DNA from: SHVZ01 sp041906305
GTDB taxonomy: Bacteria > Pseudomonadota > Alphaproteobacteria > SHVZ01
Direction of reading: 5' to 3'
Assembly: GCA_041906305.1 (NCBI GenBank)
Contig: JAYRJL010000007.1
Coordinates: forward strand, 1 to 64,000
DNA length: 64,000 bases
The notes beneath the pieces are model-generated. The model made no database searches. It was given only the letters and a program-made list of their open reading frames with translations, and was not told the origin of the DNA. Each line of letters opens with the position of its first letter. Positions within the stretch are counted from its first letter, which is position 1. Positions 34,128 to 42,073 of the stretch are shown one piece after another. The position numbers and the translations under genes are program-made.

Positions 34128-35810
34128 ATGACCACGCAATCAGAGTTCCGCATCTGCCCCGACACCGGCCTCAAGGTTCATCTGCCGGCGGAGGCGCTCA
34201 TCAAGGCCAACGCGGTCGTCGCGGTTGTCTTCCTCGCGATCGGCGGGCTCTTCGGCCTCCTGGTCGCCCTGACGCGGTGGCCGGCCGTCCATCTCCTCCC
34301 GGCCGAATGGTTCTACCTCGCCCTCACAGCGCACGGGGCGGACGTGCTGCTGTTCTGGATCGTCTTCTTCGAGATGGCGGTTCTCTACTTCGCCTCGGCG
34401 ATCCTGCTCGGATCGCGTCTGGCGGCACCGAAATTCGCCTGGGCCGCCTTCGTCCTCATGCTGGTCGGGGCGGTTCTCGCCAACATCGCGGTGCTCCAGG
34501 GCGAGTCCTCGGTGATGTTCACCTCGTACGTGCCGATGAAGGCCGCTCCCCACTTCTACCTGGGGCTGATCCTGTTCGCCGTCGGAGCGCTGATCGGGTG
34601 CTTCGTCTTCTTCGGGACCCTGGTGGTCGCCAAGGATGAGAAGACCTATCAGGGGTCGATCCCGCTCGTGACCTTCGGCGCGTTGACTGCGGCCATCATT
34701 GCGGTCTTCACCATCGCCTGCGGCGCCATCATCCTGGTCCCGACCCTCCTGTGGTCCGTCGGCATCATCAGCTACATCGATCCGCTGGTCTACAAGGTCG
34801 TCTGGTGGGGCATGGGGCATTCGTCCCAGCAGATCAACGTCTCCGCCCATGTCGCGGTCTGGTATGCGATCGCCGCCATCGTTCTCGGGGCGAAGCCGCT
34901 ATCTGAAAAGGTGAGCCGGTCCGCGTTCCTCATGTACATCCTCTTCCTCCAGCTCGCTTCGGCCCACCATCTGCTGGTCGAGCCCGGCATCAGCTCGGAA
35001 TGGAAGATCTTCAACACCAGCTACGCCATGTACCTGGCGGTGCTCGGAAGCATGATCCATGGCCTGACCGTGCCCGGCTCGATCGAAGCCGCGCAGAGGC
35101 GGAAGGGCTACACCAACGGCGTCTTCGAGTGGCTCCGCAAGGCGCCGTGGGGAAATCCGGCCTTCTCCGGAATGTTTCTCTCCCTCGTCATGTTCGGCTT
35201 CCTCGGCGGCATCACCGGCGTGATCCTCGGCACCGAGCAGCTCAACATGCTCATGCACAACACGCTCTACGTGCCCGGCCATTTCCATGGAACCGTGGTC
35301 GCGGGGACGACGCTGGCGTTCATGGCGATCACCTATCTGCTGGTCCCGCTGATCTTCCGGCGCGAGCTGATCCTGCCCGGGCTTGCGCGCTGGCAGCCCT
35401 ATCTCTTCGGCATCGGCGTCGCTGGACTGTCCCTCTTCATGATGGGAGCAGGCACGCTCGGCGTCGCCCGCCGCCACTGGGACATCACGTTCAGCGACGC
35501 GCGCCTGACCTTCGAGTTTCCCGCCGGCGCCTACCTGATGCTGGGCCTGAACGGACTCTCCGGCGTCCTCGCCGCGATCGGCGGACTCTCGTTCATCGTG
35601 GTCGTCGTCGGCTCGATCCTCTTCGGCCGCCGCAAGGATGCGCCGAAAGAGATGGTTGTCCCGGTCCTGTCGCCGGTCGCGAGCTATGGCGGCGAAGGCA
35701 CGCTGAAGCTGCCCGGTACGATCACGCTGATCACCGTCTTCTTCGTCTCCTTCGTTCTCTACTACTACGTGAACTGGAAGTACCTGGCAGCGGTCTGGCC
35801 GCTGCGCTGA
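34128..35810 (+). CDS. heme-copper oxidoreductase subunit I, probable non-canonical nitric oxide reductase (eNOR/sNOR-like)
   Basis: The 560-aa protein has about twelve to thirteen membrane helices. The ligand histidines are all present: His69 and His387 for the low-spin heme, His385 for the active-site heme, and His231, His280 and His281 for the copper or other B-site metal. Oxygen reductases read GHPEVY at the first B-site His; here it reads GHSSQQ, so the cross-linked Tyr is Gln235 and the D-channel Glu is Ser233. Loss of that Tyr is a known mark of NO-reducing families. Standard NorB has Glu ligands not seen here. The NO reductase call is inferred from this, from the operator shared with nirS, and from the absence of norCB. 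Confidence 0.75.
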   Translation: MTTQSEFRICPDTGLKVHLPAEALIKANAVVAVVFLAIGGLFGLLVALTRWPAVHLLPAEWFYLALTAHGADVLLFWIVFFEMAVLYFASAILLGSRLAAPKFAWAAFVLMLVGAVLANIAVLQGESSVMFTSYVPMKAAPHFYLGLILFAVGALIGCFVFFGTLVVAKDEKTYQGSIPLVTFGALTAAIIAVFTIACGAIILVPTLLWSVGIISYIDPLVYKVVWWGMGHSSQQINVSAHVAVWYAIAAIVLGAKPLSEKVSRSAFLMYILFLQLASAHHLLVEPGISSEWKIFNTSYAMYLAVLGSMIHGLTVPGSIEAAQRRKGYTNGVFEWLRKAPWGNPAFSGMFLSLVMFGFLGGITGVILGTEQLNMLMHNTLYVPGHFHGTVVAGTTLAFMAITYLLVPLIFRRELILPGLARWQPYLFGIGVAGLSLFMMGAGTLGVARRHWDITFSDARLTFEFPAGAYLMLGLNGLSGVLAAIGGLSFIVVVVGSILFGRRKDAPKEMVVPVLSPVASYGGEGTLKLPGTITLITVFFVSFVLYYYVNWKYLAAVWPLR

Positions 35811-35834
35811 GCGGCGCAGGCGGGAGGTGACCTG

Positions 35835-36689
35835 ATGTCGATCAGCGTCGCGGATGTCTCGAACGTGCTGAAGCTCCGGATCGGCGCCGTCATCGCGCTG
35901 AGCTCGGTCGCCGGGATGCTGATCACGCCGGGGCCGGCGCAACCGTACTGGCGGGTCGCAGTCCTCGTGGCATCGGTCCTGCTGTGCGCGTCTGCGGCCG
36001 GTGCGTTCAACCAGTTCTTCGAACGCGACCTGGATTCGCACATGTCGCGGACGCGCAACCGTCCGTTCGTGGCCGGTCGCCTCGTGCCCGGCCCGGCATG
36101 GTTGGTCGGGATGACGCTCATGCTCGCGGTCGGCGCCGGCTTCGCCACGCTGCTTGGATGGGTGGCGGCCGTCTACGTCGTCCTCGGTGCGTTGGTGTAC
36201 GGCGTCGTCTACACCGTCTGGCTGAAGCGAAGGACGGCGTGGAACATCGTCGTCGGCGGCCTGTCGGGCAGCTTCGCCGTGCTGGCCGGCGCGGCCGTCG
36301 TCGACCCGATGCCGGCGCCTTTGCCTGTGGCCCTGGCGATGATCCTCTTTCTCTGGACGCCGCCTCATTTCTGGAGCCTGGCCTTGGCGCGCCGTGAGGA
36401 CTACGCCGCGGCCGGGGTGCCCATGCTGCCGGTGCTCCTGTCGCCCGCAGCCACCGCACGCGTCATCCTGGCGCACGCCGCGGTGCTGGTCGCGGTCTCG
36501 TTCGTGCCCGTCATGTTCGGGCTCGGCGCCGTCTACTTCGTCTCGGCCGCGGCCGGCGGCGCGTTTCTCTTGATTTTGTGCCTGAAACTGGCCGCCGAAC
36601 CGACAAGGTCCCGGGCCATGGGGGCGTTCCTCGGGTCGCTGGTGCAGCTTCTCTCCATCATCCTCGGCATCACGCTGGAGTCGCTGTGA
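35835..36689 (+). CDS. ctaB: protoheme IX farnesyltransferase (heme o synthase)
   Basis: The 284-aa UbiA-family membrane prenyltransferase adds farnesyl to heme b, giving heme o. The catalytic Asp-rich motif NQFFERDLDSHMSRTRNRPF is present, with the second motif DYAAAGVPMLPV. It lies between subunit I and the SCO-like gene and ends in a GTGA overlap with the latter. No heme a synthase is nearby, so the complex may carry heme o, or heme a made elsewhere. A good AGGAGG-like site (GGGAGG) precedes ATG 35835. Confidence 0.93.
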   Translation: MSISVADVSNVLKLRIGAVIALSSVAGMLITPGPAQPYWRVAVLVASVLLCASAAGAFNQFFERDLDSHMSRTRNRPFVAGRLVPGPAWLVGMTLMLAVGAGFATLLGWVAAVYVVLGALVYGVVYTVWLKRRTAWNIVVGGLSGSFAVLAGAAVVDPMPAPLPVALAMILFLWTPPHFWSLALARREDYAAAGVPMLPVLLSPAATARVILAHAAVLVAVSFVPVMFGLGAVYFVSAAAGGAFLLILCLKLAAEPTRSRAMGAFLGSLVQLLSIILGITLESL

Positions 36690-37492
36690 AGACCTGGGCG
36701 CTCCTGGTGCTCGGGACGATTCTGGCCGGGCTCGGCGCGACGGGCGCGGTCTCGGGCGAGATCGGGCGGCTCGAGGAGTCCAGGGTCCTTTCGATCAGCG
36801 CCGCGGCCGTGGGCAACTCCTTATCGGGTGGCGACTTCAAGGACCACCGGGGGCGTCCCTTCGACTTCGCACAGCTTCGCGGGCAGGCCGTGGTGATGCC
36901 GCTGATCTACACGGGCTGCTACCACACCTGCCCGCTCATCGCCGAAAGCCTTCTGCACGCCGTGGCGGCAGCGCGGCAAAGCCTGGCGCGAGACTCGTTC
37001 CAGGTCGTCGTCGTCGGCTTCGAGGCCGGCGTCGACACGCCCGAACGGATGCGAGCCTTTGCCCAGAGCCAGGGCCTCGACCAGCCGGGCTGGATATTTC
37101 TCAGCGGCGACGAGCCGGCGATCGAGACGCTGGTTCGCGAAGTCGGATTTACCTACGAGCGATCGCCGCGGGGATTCGACCACATCGCGCAGACCACCAT
37201 CATCGACGGCAACGGAAAGGTCTATTGGCAGGTATACGGCTCCGACTTCAAGAGTTCTGCCGTCGTCGAGCCCTTGAAGCAGCTGGTCTACGGGCGCCCG
37301 GTACGCTTCGATGACCCGACGACCTGGTGGTCGCGCCTGCGCCTGCTGTGCACCGTCTACGATCCGACCCAGGATCGCTATCGATTCAGCTACGCGATCT
37401 TCATCGGTTTGTTCGTCGGCGCCATTTCTCTGGGCGGGACGGCCTGGTTCCTGATCCGTAGCTGGGTGCGGTTGCGCTCCGAGCGCGCCTAG
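36686..37492 (+). CDS. SCO1/SenC-family copper chaperone with C-terminal membrane helix
   Basis: This 268-aa protein has an N-terminal anchor/signal, a thioredoxin-fold SCO domain with metal motif CYHTC (about residue 75) and the conserved distal His in GFDHIAQ, and a membrane helix near the C-terminus. SCO proteins deliver copper to the CuA site of subunit II. It therefore supports a real CuA centre in this operon. The start is GTG 36686, overlapping the ctaB stop. Confidence 0.9.
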   Translation: MKTWALLVLGTILAGLGATGAVSGEIGRLEESRVLSISAAAVGNSLSGGDFKDHRGRPFDFAQLRGQAVVMPLIYTGCYHTCPLIAESLLHAVAAARQSLARDSFQVVVVGFEAGVDTPERMRAFAQSQGLDQPGWIFLSGDEPAIETLVREVGFTYERSPRGFDHIAQTTIIDGNGKVYWQVYGSDFKSSAVVEPLKQLVYGRPVRFDDPTTWWSRLRLLCTVYDPTQDRYRFSYAIFIGLFVGAISLGGTAWFLIRSWVRLRSERA

Positions 37493-37523
37493 AGCCCGCC
37501 GCCCGAGACCTCTCAAGGATCCC

Positions 37524-39080
37524 GTGTCGAAGATCAAGAGTTCACTCAAAGCTGCATTCTCGATGCTCGAGAGCGGCCTGGATCGGATTTTCGGGCCGTC
37601 CTGGAATCCTTTGCACAATCTGGGCGCCCTCGGCTTTTTCTACTACTGGATCGTCGCGGTCAGCGGCATTTACCTCTATATCGGCTTCGACACCGGGGTC
37701 GAACGGGTCTACAGCTCGATCGAGCGGCTGACTTACGGACAGTGGTATCTCGGTGGCGTGATGCGGAGCTTCCATCGCTACGCCTCCGACGCTCTGGTGG
37801 TGATGATGCTTCTGCATCTCGCCCGCGAATTCGCCTACGACCGATTGCGCGGCGTCCGCTGGTTTTCCTGGATGACGGGCGTTCCGATCCTCTGGCTGGT
37901 CTACGCCTCCGGCATCAGCGGCTATTGGCTGGTGTGGGACGAGCTCGCTCAGTACGTGGCGATCGCGACGACGGAGTGGCTGGATACGCTGCCGATCTTC
38001 GGGGAACCCATCGCCCGCAACTTCCTCGCCGGCGACAGCCTCGACGACCGGTTCTTCACGCTCCTGACCTTCCTCCATATCGCTATTCCGCTGATCCTAC
38101 TGTTCGTCCTGTGGCTCCATCTGCAGCGGATAACAAGGCCTCGGATCAATCCGCCGCGGGGGCTCGCGGCTGGCACCCTCGCCATGCTGCTGGCGCTTTC
38201 CTTTGCGCATCCGGCGGTAAGTCATCCTCCCGCGGACCTTTCCAAGGTGCCGGGGAACTTGCATCTCGATTGGTTCTACCTCGCCTGGCTGCCGCTGTTC
38301 GATCTCCTCTCCTACAAGACCATGTGGGTGGTGGCCGCCCTCGTGACCGCCTTCCTTGGTCTCATGCCCTGGCTTCCACCGTTCCGTCGCCCCAAGCCTG
38401 CAACGGTCGATCTCGCGCACTGCAACGGATGCGCCCGCTGCGTCGCGGACTGTCCTTACTCGGCGATCGCCCTCGCGCCGCGTTCGGACGGACGGACATT
38501 CACCCATCAGGCGGTCGTCAACGACGCGCTTTGCGTCTCTTGCGGCATCTGCGTGGCTTCCTGCCCGACGTCCATGCCGTTCCGGCGCTCCGCCACGCTC
38601 GCTACCGGGATCGACCTGCCGGATCCGTCGCTTCACGCCTTGCGTGAACTCGTCCATGCGGCGGCTGCCGGGTTGAGCGGACCATCGCCGGTGCTCGTCT
38701 TCGGCTGCGATCACTCCGTGGCGCCCGCGGACCTGGCCGACGAGGGAACCGCGATGGTGTCATTTCCGTGCATCGGCGCGTTGCCGCCGTCCTTCATCGA
38801 CTATGTCCTGAGCCGCAATCTCGCCGAAGGGGTCTTCGTCACGGGATGTCGCGAAGGAACCTGCGTGGACAGGTTGGGCCCCCAGTGGACCGAGGCTCGG
38901 CTTGCGGGAGCCAGGGATCCTCAGTTGCGAAAGCGTGTCCCGAGAAGCCAGATTGCGGTCGGTTGGGCCGACGCCCATCAGGGCCCGAGGCTTTCCGAGG
39001 AAATCAGGGAATTCCGTCGCCGCCTTTCCGCCTCGAAGGCAGGCGCGGCGGCATCGCCCGATGTCGGGCCCCCGCCATGA
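37524..39080 (+). CDS. cytochrome b / bis-[4Fe-4S] ferredoxin / MvhD-like fusion protein
   Basis: The 518-aa protein has three parts. Residues about 30-285 are a bc1-type cytochrome b N-terminal domain: heme ligands His84 and His98 in one helix pair with His185 and His199 in another. Two ferredoxin motifs follow: Cys300, 303, 306, 310 and Cys337, 340, 343, 347. Residues about 388-452 resemble the hydrogenase/heterodisulfide-reductase small subunit MvhD (LVFGC, FPCIGALPP, VTGCREGTC), though its first Cys pair is incomplete. It could connect a cytoplasmic Fe-S donor, through two hemes b, to quinone or to the NOR-like complex. No Rieske or cytochrome c1 is present. Start GTG 37524. Confidence 0.82.
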   Translation: MSKIKSSLKAAFSMLESGLDRIFGPSWNPLHNLGALGFFYYWIVAVSGIYLYIGFDTGVERVYSSIERLTYGQWYLGGVMRSFHRYASDALVVMMLLHLAREFAYDRLRGVRWFSWMTGVPILWLVYASGISGYWLVWDELAQYVAIATTEWLDTLPIFGEPIARNFLAGDSLDDRFFTLLTFLHIAIPLILLFVLWLHLQRITRPRINPPRGLAAGTLAMLLALSFAHPAVSHPPADLSKVPGNLHLDWFYLAWLPLFDLLSYKTMWVVAALVTAFLGLMPWLPPFRRPKPATVDLAHCNGCARCVADCPYSAIALAPRSDGRTFTHQAVVNDALCVSCGICVASCPTSMPFRRSATLATGIDLPDPSLHALRELVHAAAAGLSGPSPVLVFGCDHSVAPADLADEGTAMVSFPCIGALPPSFIDYVLSRNLAEGVFVTGCREGTCVDRLGPQWTEARLAGARDPQLRKRVPRSQIAVGWADAHQGPRLSEEIREFRRRLSASKAGAAASPDVGPPP

Positions 39081-39580
39081 ATCTCGGTATCGGACGCATC
39101 GCAGGTCAGGTGCTGGTCTACGCGGGATTCGCGGCCCTGATCGGCTATTTCGCCGCGGCGCCGGACTACCGCTATCGTCCCGACGATCGTGGCGAGATCA
39201 AGCTCAGCTTCAGCCATGGCGGCCAGCGGCGCGATTGCCGAGAGCTTTCCGCAGCCGAGATCGCGAAATTGCCGCCGAACATGAGAGTGACGCGTACCTG
39301 CTCGCGCGAGCGCCTGCCGGTCCAGGTCGAGGTGGATCTGGATGACAAGCCGATTTACCGCGCGACCTTGCTGCCTAGCGGTCTTTCTCGCGATGGTCCG
39401 TCCCGAGCCTATCAGCGCTTCGGCGTCTCGACCGGCCGCCATCGCCTGACCTTGAGGCTGAACGACACCGGGCGCGGATCCGGCTTCGACTACGAGAAGA
39501 CGGTCGAGGTGGATCTGCGGGGACGCCAGAACCTCGTCGTCGACTTTCGAACCGAAGCCGGCGGCTTCATCCTGCGTTGA
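39077..39580 (+). CDS. membrane-anchored periplasmic protein of unknown function
   Basis: The 167-aa protein has one N-terminal helix (about residues 9-27) and a beta-rich domain outside with two cysteines (RRDCREL and RTCSRER) that may form a disulfide. I do not recognise the family. It is coupled to the cytochrome b fusion by an ATGA overlap and is followed after 13 bp by bacteriohemerythrin, so it belongs to the NOR-like operon. Confidence 0.72.
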   Translation: MNLGIGRIAGQVLVYAGFAALIGYFAAAPDYRYRPDDRGEIKLSFSHGGQRRDCRELSAAEIAKLPPNMRVTRTCSRERLPVQVEVDLDDKPIYRATLLPSGLSRDGPSRAYQRFGVSTGRHRLTLRLNDTGRGSGFDYEKTVEVDLRGRQNLVVDFRTEAGGFILR

Positions 39581-39593
39581 GGCGAGGAAGCCA

Positions 39594-39995
39594 ATGGCGC
39601 TGCTTGAATGGCGGGAAGAGTTCGAGACGGGGATCGCGGAAGTCGACTTCGAGCATCGCGAGCTCTTCAGTCTCATCAACTCCCTGTATCACGGTGAAGG
39701 CGGTGATCGCAGCGGAGCGACCGAGGTGCTGGGTCGTATTCACACTGCCATCTCGGCTCACTTCGCCCTCGAGGAGAAGGTCATGCGAGAGGCGCGATAT
39801 CCCTCGTTCGCGCCTCACAAGGCCGACCACGAGGAGCTTCTCGACGAGATCAGGGAGATCATGGACCGTTTCGACGCAGGCGGCTTCGCTCGCGCGGAGC
39901 CGGACCTTGGTTCCGTTCTGGTCAATTGGTTCGCGCATCATTTCCGGACGCACGACGCGCAGCTTCATGGCGCCTTGGGCCGGAATTCGTCGTAA
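39594..39995 (+). CDS. bacteriohemerythrin
   Basis: The 133-aa four-helix protein has the full di-iron ligand set of hemerythrins: His21, His56, Glu60, His75, His79, His116 and Asp121. It binds O2, and members also bind NO. As the last gene of the NOR-like operon it may buffer NO or deliver it, or protect the system from oxygen. No signal peptide is seen, so it is cytoplasmic. Confidence 0.93.
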   Translation: MALLEWREEFETGIAEVDFEHRELFSLINSLYHGEGGDRSGATEVLGRIHTAISAHFALEEKVMREARYPSFAPHKADHEELLDEIREIMDRFDAGGFARAEPDLGSVLVNWFAHHFRTHDAQLHGALGRNSS

Positions 39996-40020
39996 GAGGC
40001 GAACCCGCCGTCTCCCGGCG

Positions 40021-41568
40021 CTACACCCGGCGGAAATCGATCCGGCGGGCGAGCCAGCAGCCGACCTCGACGCCGGAAACCCTGCCGGCGCCGTCGCGGC
40101 GGAATGCCAGCGTCCAGTCTCCGGGCGGCGAGAAGTCGAGGCTGCGCGGACAGGGCAGGCGCCAGAGATCCGGTCCGGCGGCGATGAGCGGTTGCATGAG
40201 GCCCGGTCCGAAGATGCCGGAGAAGGCGCCGTAGAGCGCGCCGCCGCGATCGACGCAGGTGAGAGTCGCGCCGTATTCGGCATTGTGGAATTCGCCTGCG
40301 ATGTCGGTCGGGGCCTCTCCGGCACGCGGCTCCAGGCGGACGGAAAGGTTCTCGGCCGGGCGATCCATCCAGAGACCGTTGGCAGCGCGCCTGAGGCGCA
40401 CGGTCGGGCTCGCGGCTTCGCCCTCGCTCTTGGAGTCGAGCTTTTCCGGCTGGCCGGAGAAGTGCAGCTGGATCTGATTGTTCGGCGCGGCTTCGACGCG
40501 CACGGCCAGGCCCGTCTCGGGCTCGAAGAAGGTGCCGCTCAGGCCCGAGGCGGCATCCGCCGACGGGGCCTTGGATGGCACGCCGAGCACCCCGGCGAAA
40601 AGCTCCTGCGCCGCGGCGCGCGGGTCGGACATGTGGTTGAAGAGCACAACGATCGAGATCCGGGTCTCGGGCGCATAGAAGCGGAAGCTTCGCCAGCCGC
40701 GAAGTCCGCCGCCATGGCTTGTGATCCGTTGGCCGAGGAGGTTCGGCTGCGCGATCCCGAAGCCGTAGGGAGCAGGCACGCCGTCGCGGTAGGCCTGCGG
40801 CGCGCAGAGCCGACGATAGAGGCCGTTCGCATCGTCGCGCGTCGAGTCGATGAACCGCTCCCAGGCGATCATGTCGTCGAGGCTGGCGGCGATGCCGGCA
40901 TCCCCGGTCCAGAGGATGCGGTTGACTGCGGGGCGGAAGCCTTCCTCGAGGGAACCCTCGTAGCCGACCGTGCCGTCCGGCAGTGCATTGGTGTCGGCAG
41001 CGAGGATCGCTCGGTCCATGCCCGCCTTGTCGAAGGTGCCACGCAGGAGGTCGGCGAGCGGCCGGTCGGCCCGGTCGGCGATGATGTCGCCGATCAGGCG
41101 GAAATTCTGGTTGCAGTAGGAGTACCGCGTGCCTGGCTTGAAGTGCAGGCTGCGGGTCAGTGCGATCAGCCTCTCGGCTTCGGCGTCGCCGAACGGTGCC
41201 TCGACCGGCGAGCCGCACAGCATCGCGGTCGCCCAGTAGTCGCGGAGCCCGGACTGGTTGTTGGCGAGATCGACGGTCCGCGGCGCCGGCTCCTCGAGCT
41301 TCGGCAGGCGCGCCTTCACGTCGCCGTCCAGCACCGTGGGATCGGCGAAGCGGTCGAGCATCGTGGCGCAGGTGAACTGCTTGGAGATCGAGCAGATGCG
41401 GAACAGCGTCGCCGGGGTGAACGGGATGCGGCGGTCCTGGTCCGCCCAGCCCCAGCTGTGGCGGACGAGGACCTCGCCCTCGCGGAGCACGGCGAGTCCG
41501 CCGCCGATGCCGGCATGAGTCTTCGCGACCGTCGCCAGCGCGCGATCGAGCCCCTGGGATACACTCAT
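40021..41568 (-). CDS. dap: D-aminopeptidase (S12 serine hydrolase)
   Basis: The 515-aa protein matches the length and three-domain plan of the D-aminopeptidase of Ochrobactrum: a penicillin-binding-type catalytic domain followed by two beta-barrel domains. The nucleophile motif SISK (Ser60, Lys63), YCN (Tyr151, Asn153), and a HGG motif near residue 287 are in place. These enzymes release N-terminal D-amino acids from peptides and D-alanine amides. It lacks a signal peptide. It ends the minus-strand operon with RidA, the Dpp-type transporter and the creatininase-like enzyme. Confidence 0.82.
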   Translation of the reverse strand: MSVSQGLDRALATVAKTHAGIGGGLAVLREGEVLVRHSWGWADQDRRIPFTPATLFRICSISKQFTCATMLDRFADPTVLDGDVKARLPKLEEPAPRTVDLANNQSGLRDYWATAMLCGSPVEAPFGDAEAERLIALTRSLHFKPGTRYSYCNQNFRLIGDIIADRADRPLADLLRGTFDKAGMDRAILAADTNALPDGTVGYEGSLEEGFRPAVNRILWTGDAGIAASLDDMIAWERFIDSTRDDANGLYRRLCAPQAYRDGVPAPYGFGIAQPNLLGQRITSHGGGLRGWRSFRFYAPETRISIVVLFNHMSDPRAAAQELFAGVLGVPSKAPSADAASGLSGTFFEPETGLAVRVEAAPNNQIQLHFSGQPEKLDSKSEGEAASPTVRLRRAANGLWMDRPAENLSVRLEPRAGEAPTDIAGEFHNAEYGATLTCVDRGGALYGAFSGIFGPGLMQPLIAAGPDLWRLPCPRSLDFSPPGDWTLAFRRDGAGRVSGVEVGCWLARRIDFRRV

Positions 41569-41632
41569 CCGGCAACTCCCGTTCTGCGTGAGAGAGCCTT
41601 CCTAGAGGGTTGCCGCCTCGTCGTGCAAGGGC

Positions 41633-42061
41633 CTAGTCCGCGGGCAGCGGCTCGTCGTCGGGGATGACCGCGTCGATGTCGATCTCCATCAGGAACTCCG
41701 GCCGTCCGAAGCCCTGGACGATCAGGCCGGTCGAGACCGGGAACACGCCTTTGAGCCACCGTCCGACCACCTGATAGACGGGTTCGCGATGGGCGCGGTC
41801 GGTGAGGTAGATCGTGACCTTGCAGACATGCTCGAGCCTGCTGCCGGCTTCCTCGAGCAGGATCTTGGCGCAACGCATCGCGTTCTCGGCCTGAGCCGCC
41901 GGGTCGCCGATGCCGTGAATCTTGCCGTCGAGGTCGATCGCCGTCTGGCCGCGCAGGAAGACGTGCCGCCCGGCGCGGACCGCCATGGAGAGATCGTTGT
42001 CGAGCTTCTGCCCGGGGGAAATGTCCCGGGTGTTGAACTTGCGGATCCTGACATGCGCCAC
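41633..42061 (-). CDS. RidA-family protein
   Basis: The 142-aa protein has the RidA/YjgF trimer fold features: the C-terminal half carries the conserved pattern HVCKVTIYLTDRAHREPV and ends near the usual acid-rich tail. The family hydrolyses reactive enamines and imines or acts on related nitrogen compounds. It is one of the more distant members; the Arg involved in carboxylate binding cannot be placed with certainty. It lies between the transporter ATPase and the D-aminopeptidase gene. Confidence 0.85.
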   Translation of the reverse strand: MAHVRIRKFNTRDISPGQKLDNDLSMAVRAGRHVFLRGQTAIDLDGKIHGIGDPAAQAENAMRCAKILLEEAGSRLEHVCKVTIYLTDRAHREPVYQVVGRWLKGVFPVSTGLIVQGFGRPEFLMEIDIDAVIPDDEPLPAD

Positions 42062-42073
42062 GATGCGGCTCCG

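Noticed and set aside
34128..35810. Reading subunit I as an ordinary cytochrome c oxidase or cbb3 oxidase
   Set aside because: The Tyr at His+4 of the first B-site His is Gln, the D-channel Glu is absent, and the operon is under a nirS-type operator; cbb3 partners (CcoO, CcoP) are missing.
40006..40020. Small hairpin CGCCG-TCTCC-CGGCG between hemerythrin and D-aminopeptidase genes
   Set aside because: Only a 5-bp stem and no T run; too weak to call a terminator in GC-rich DNA.
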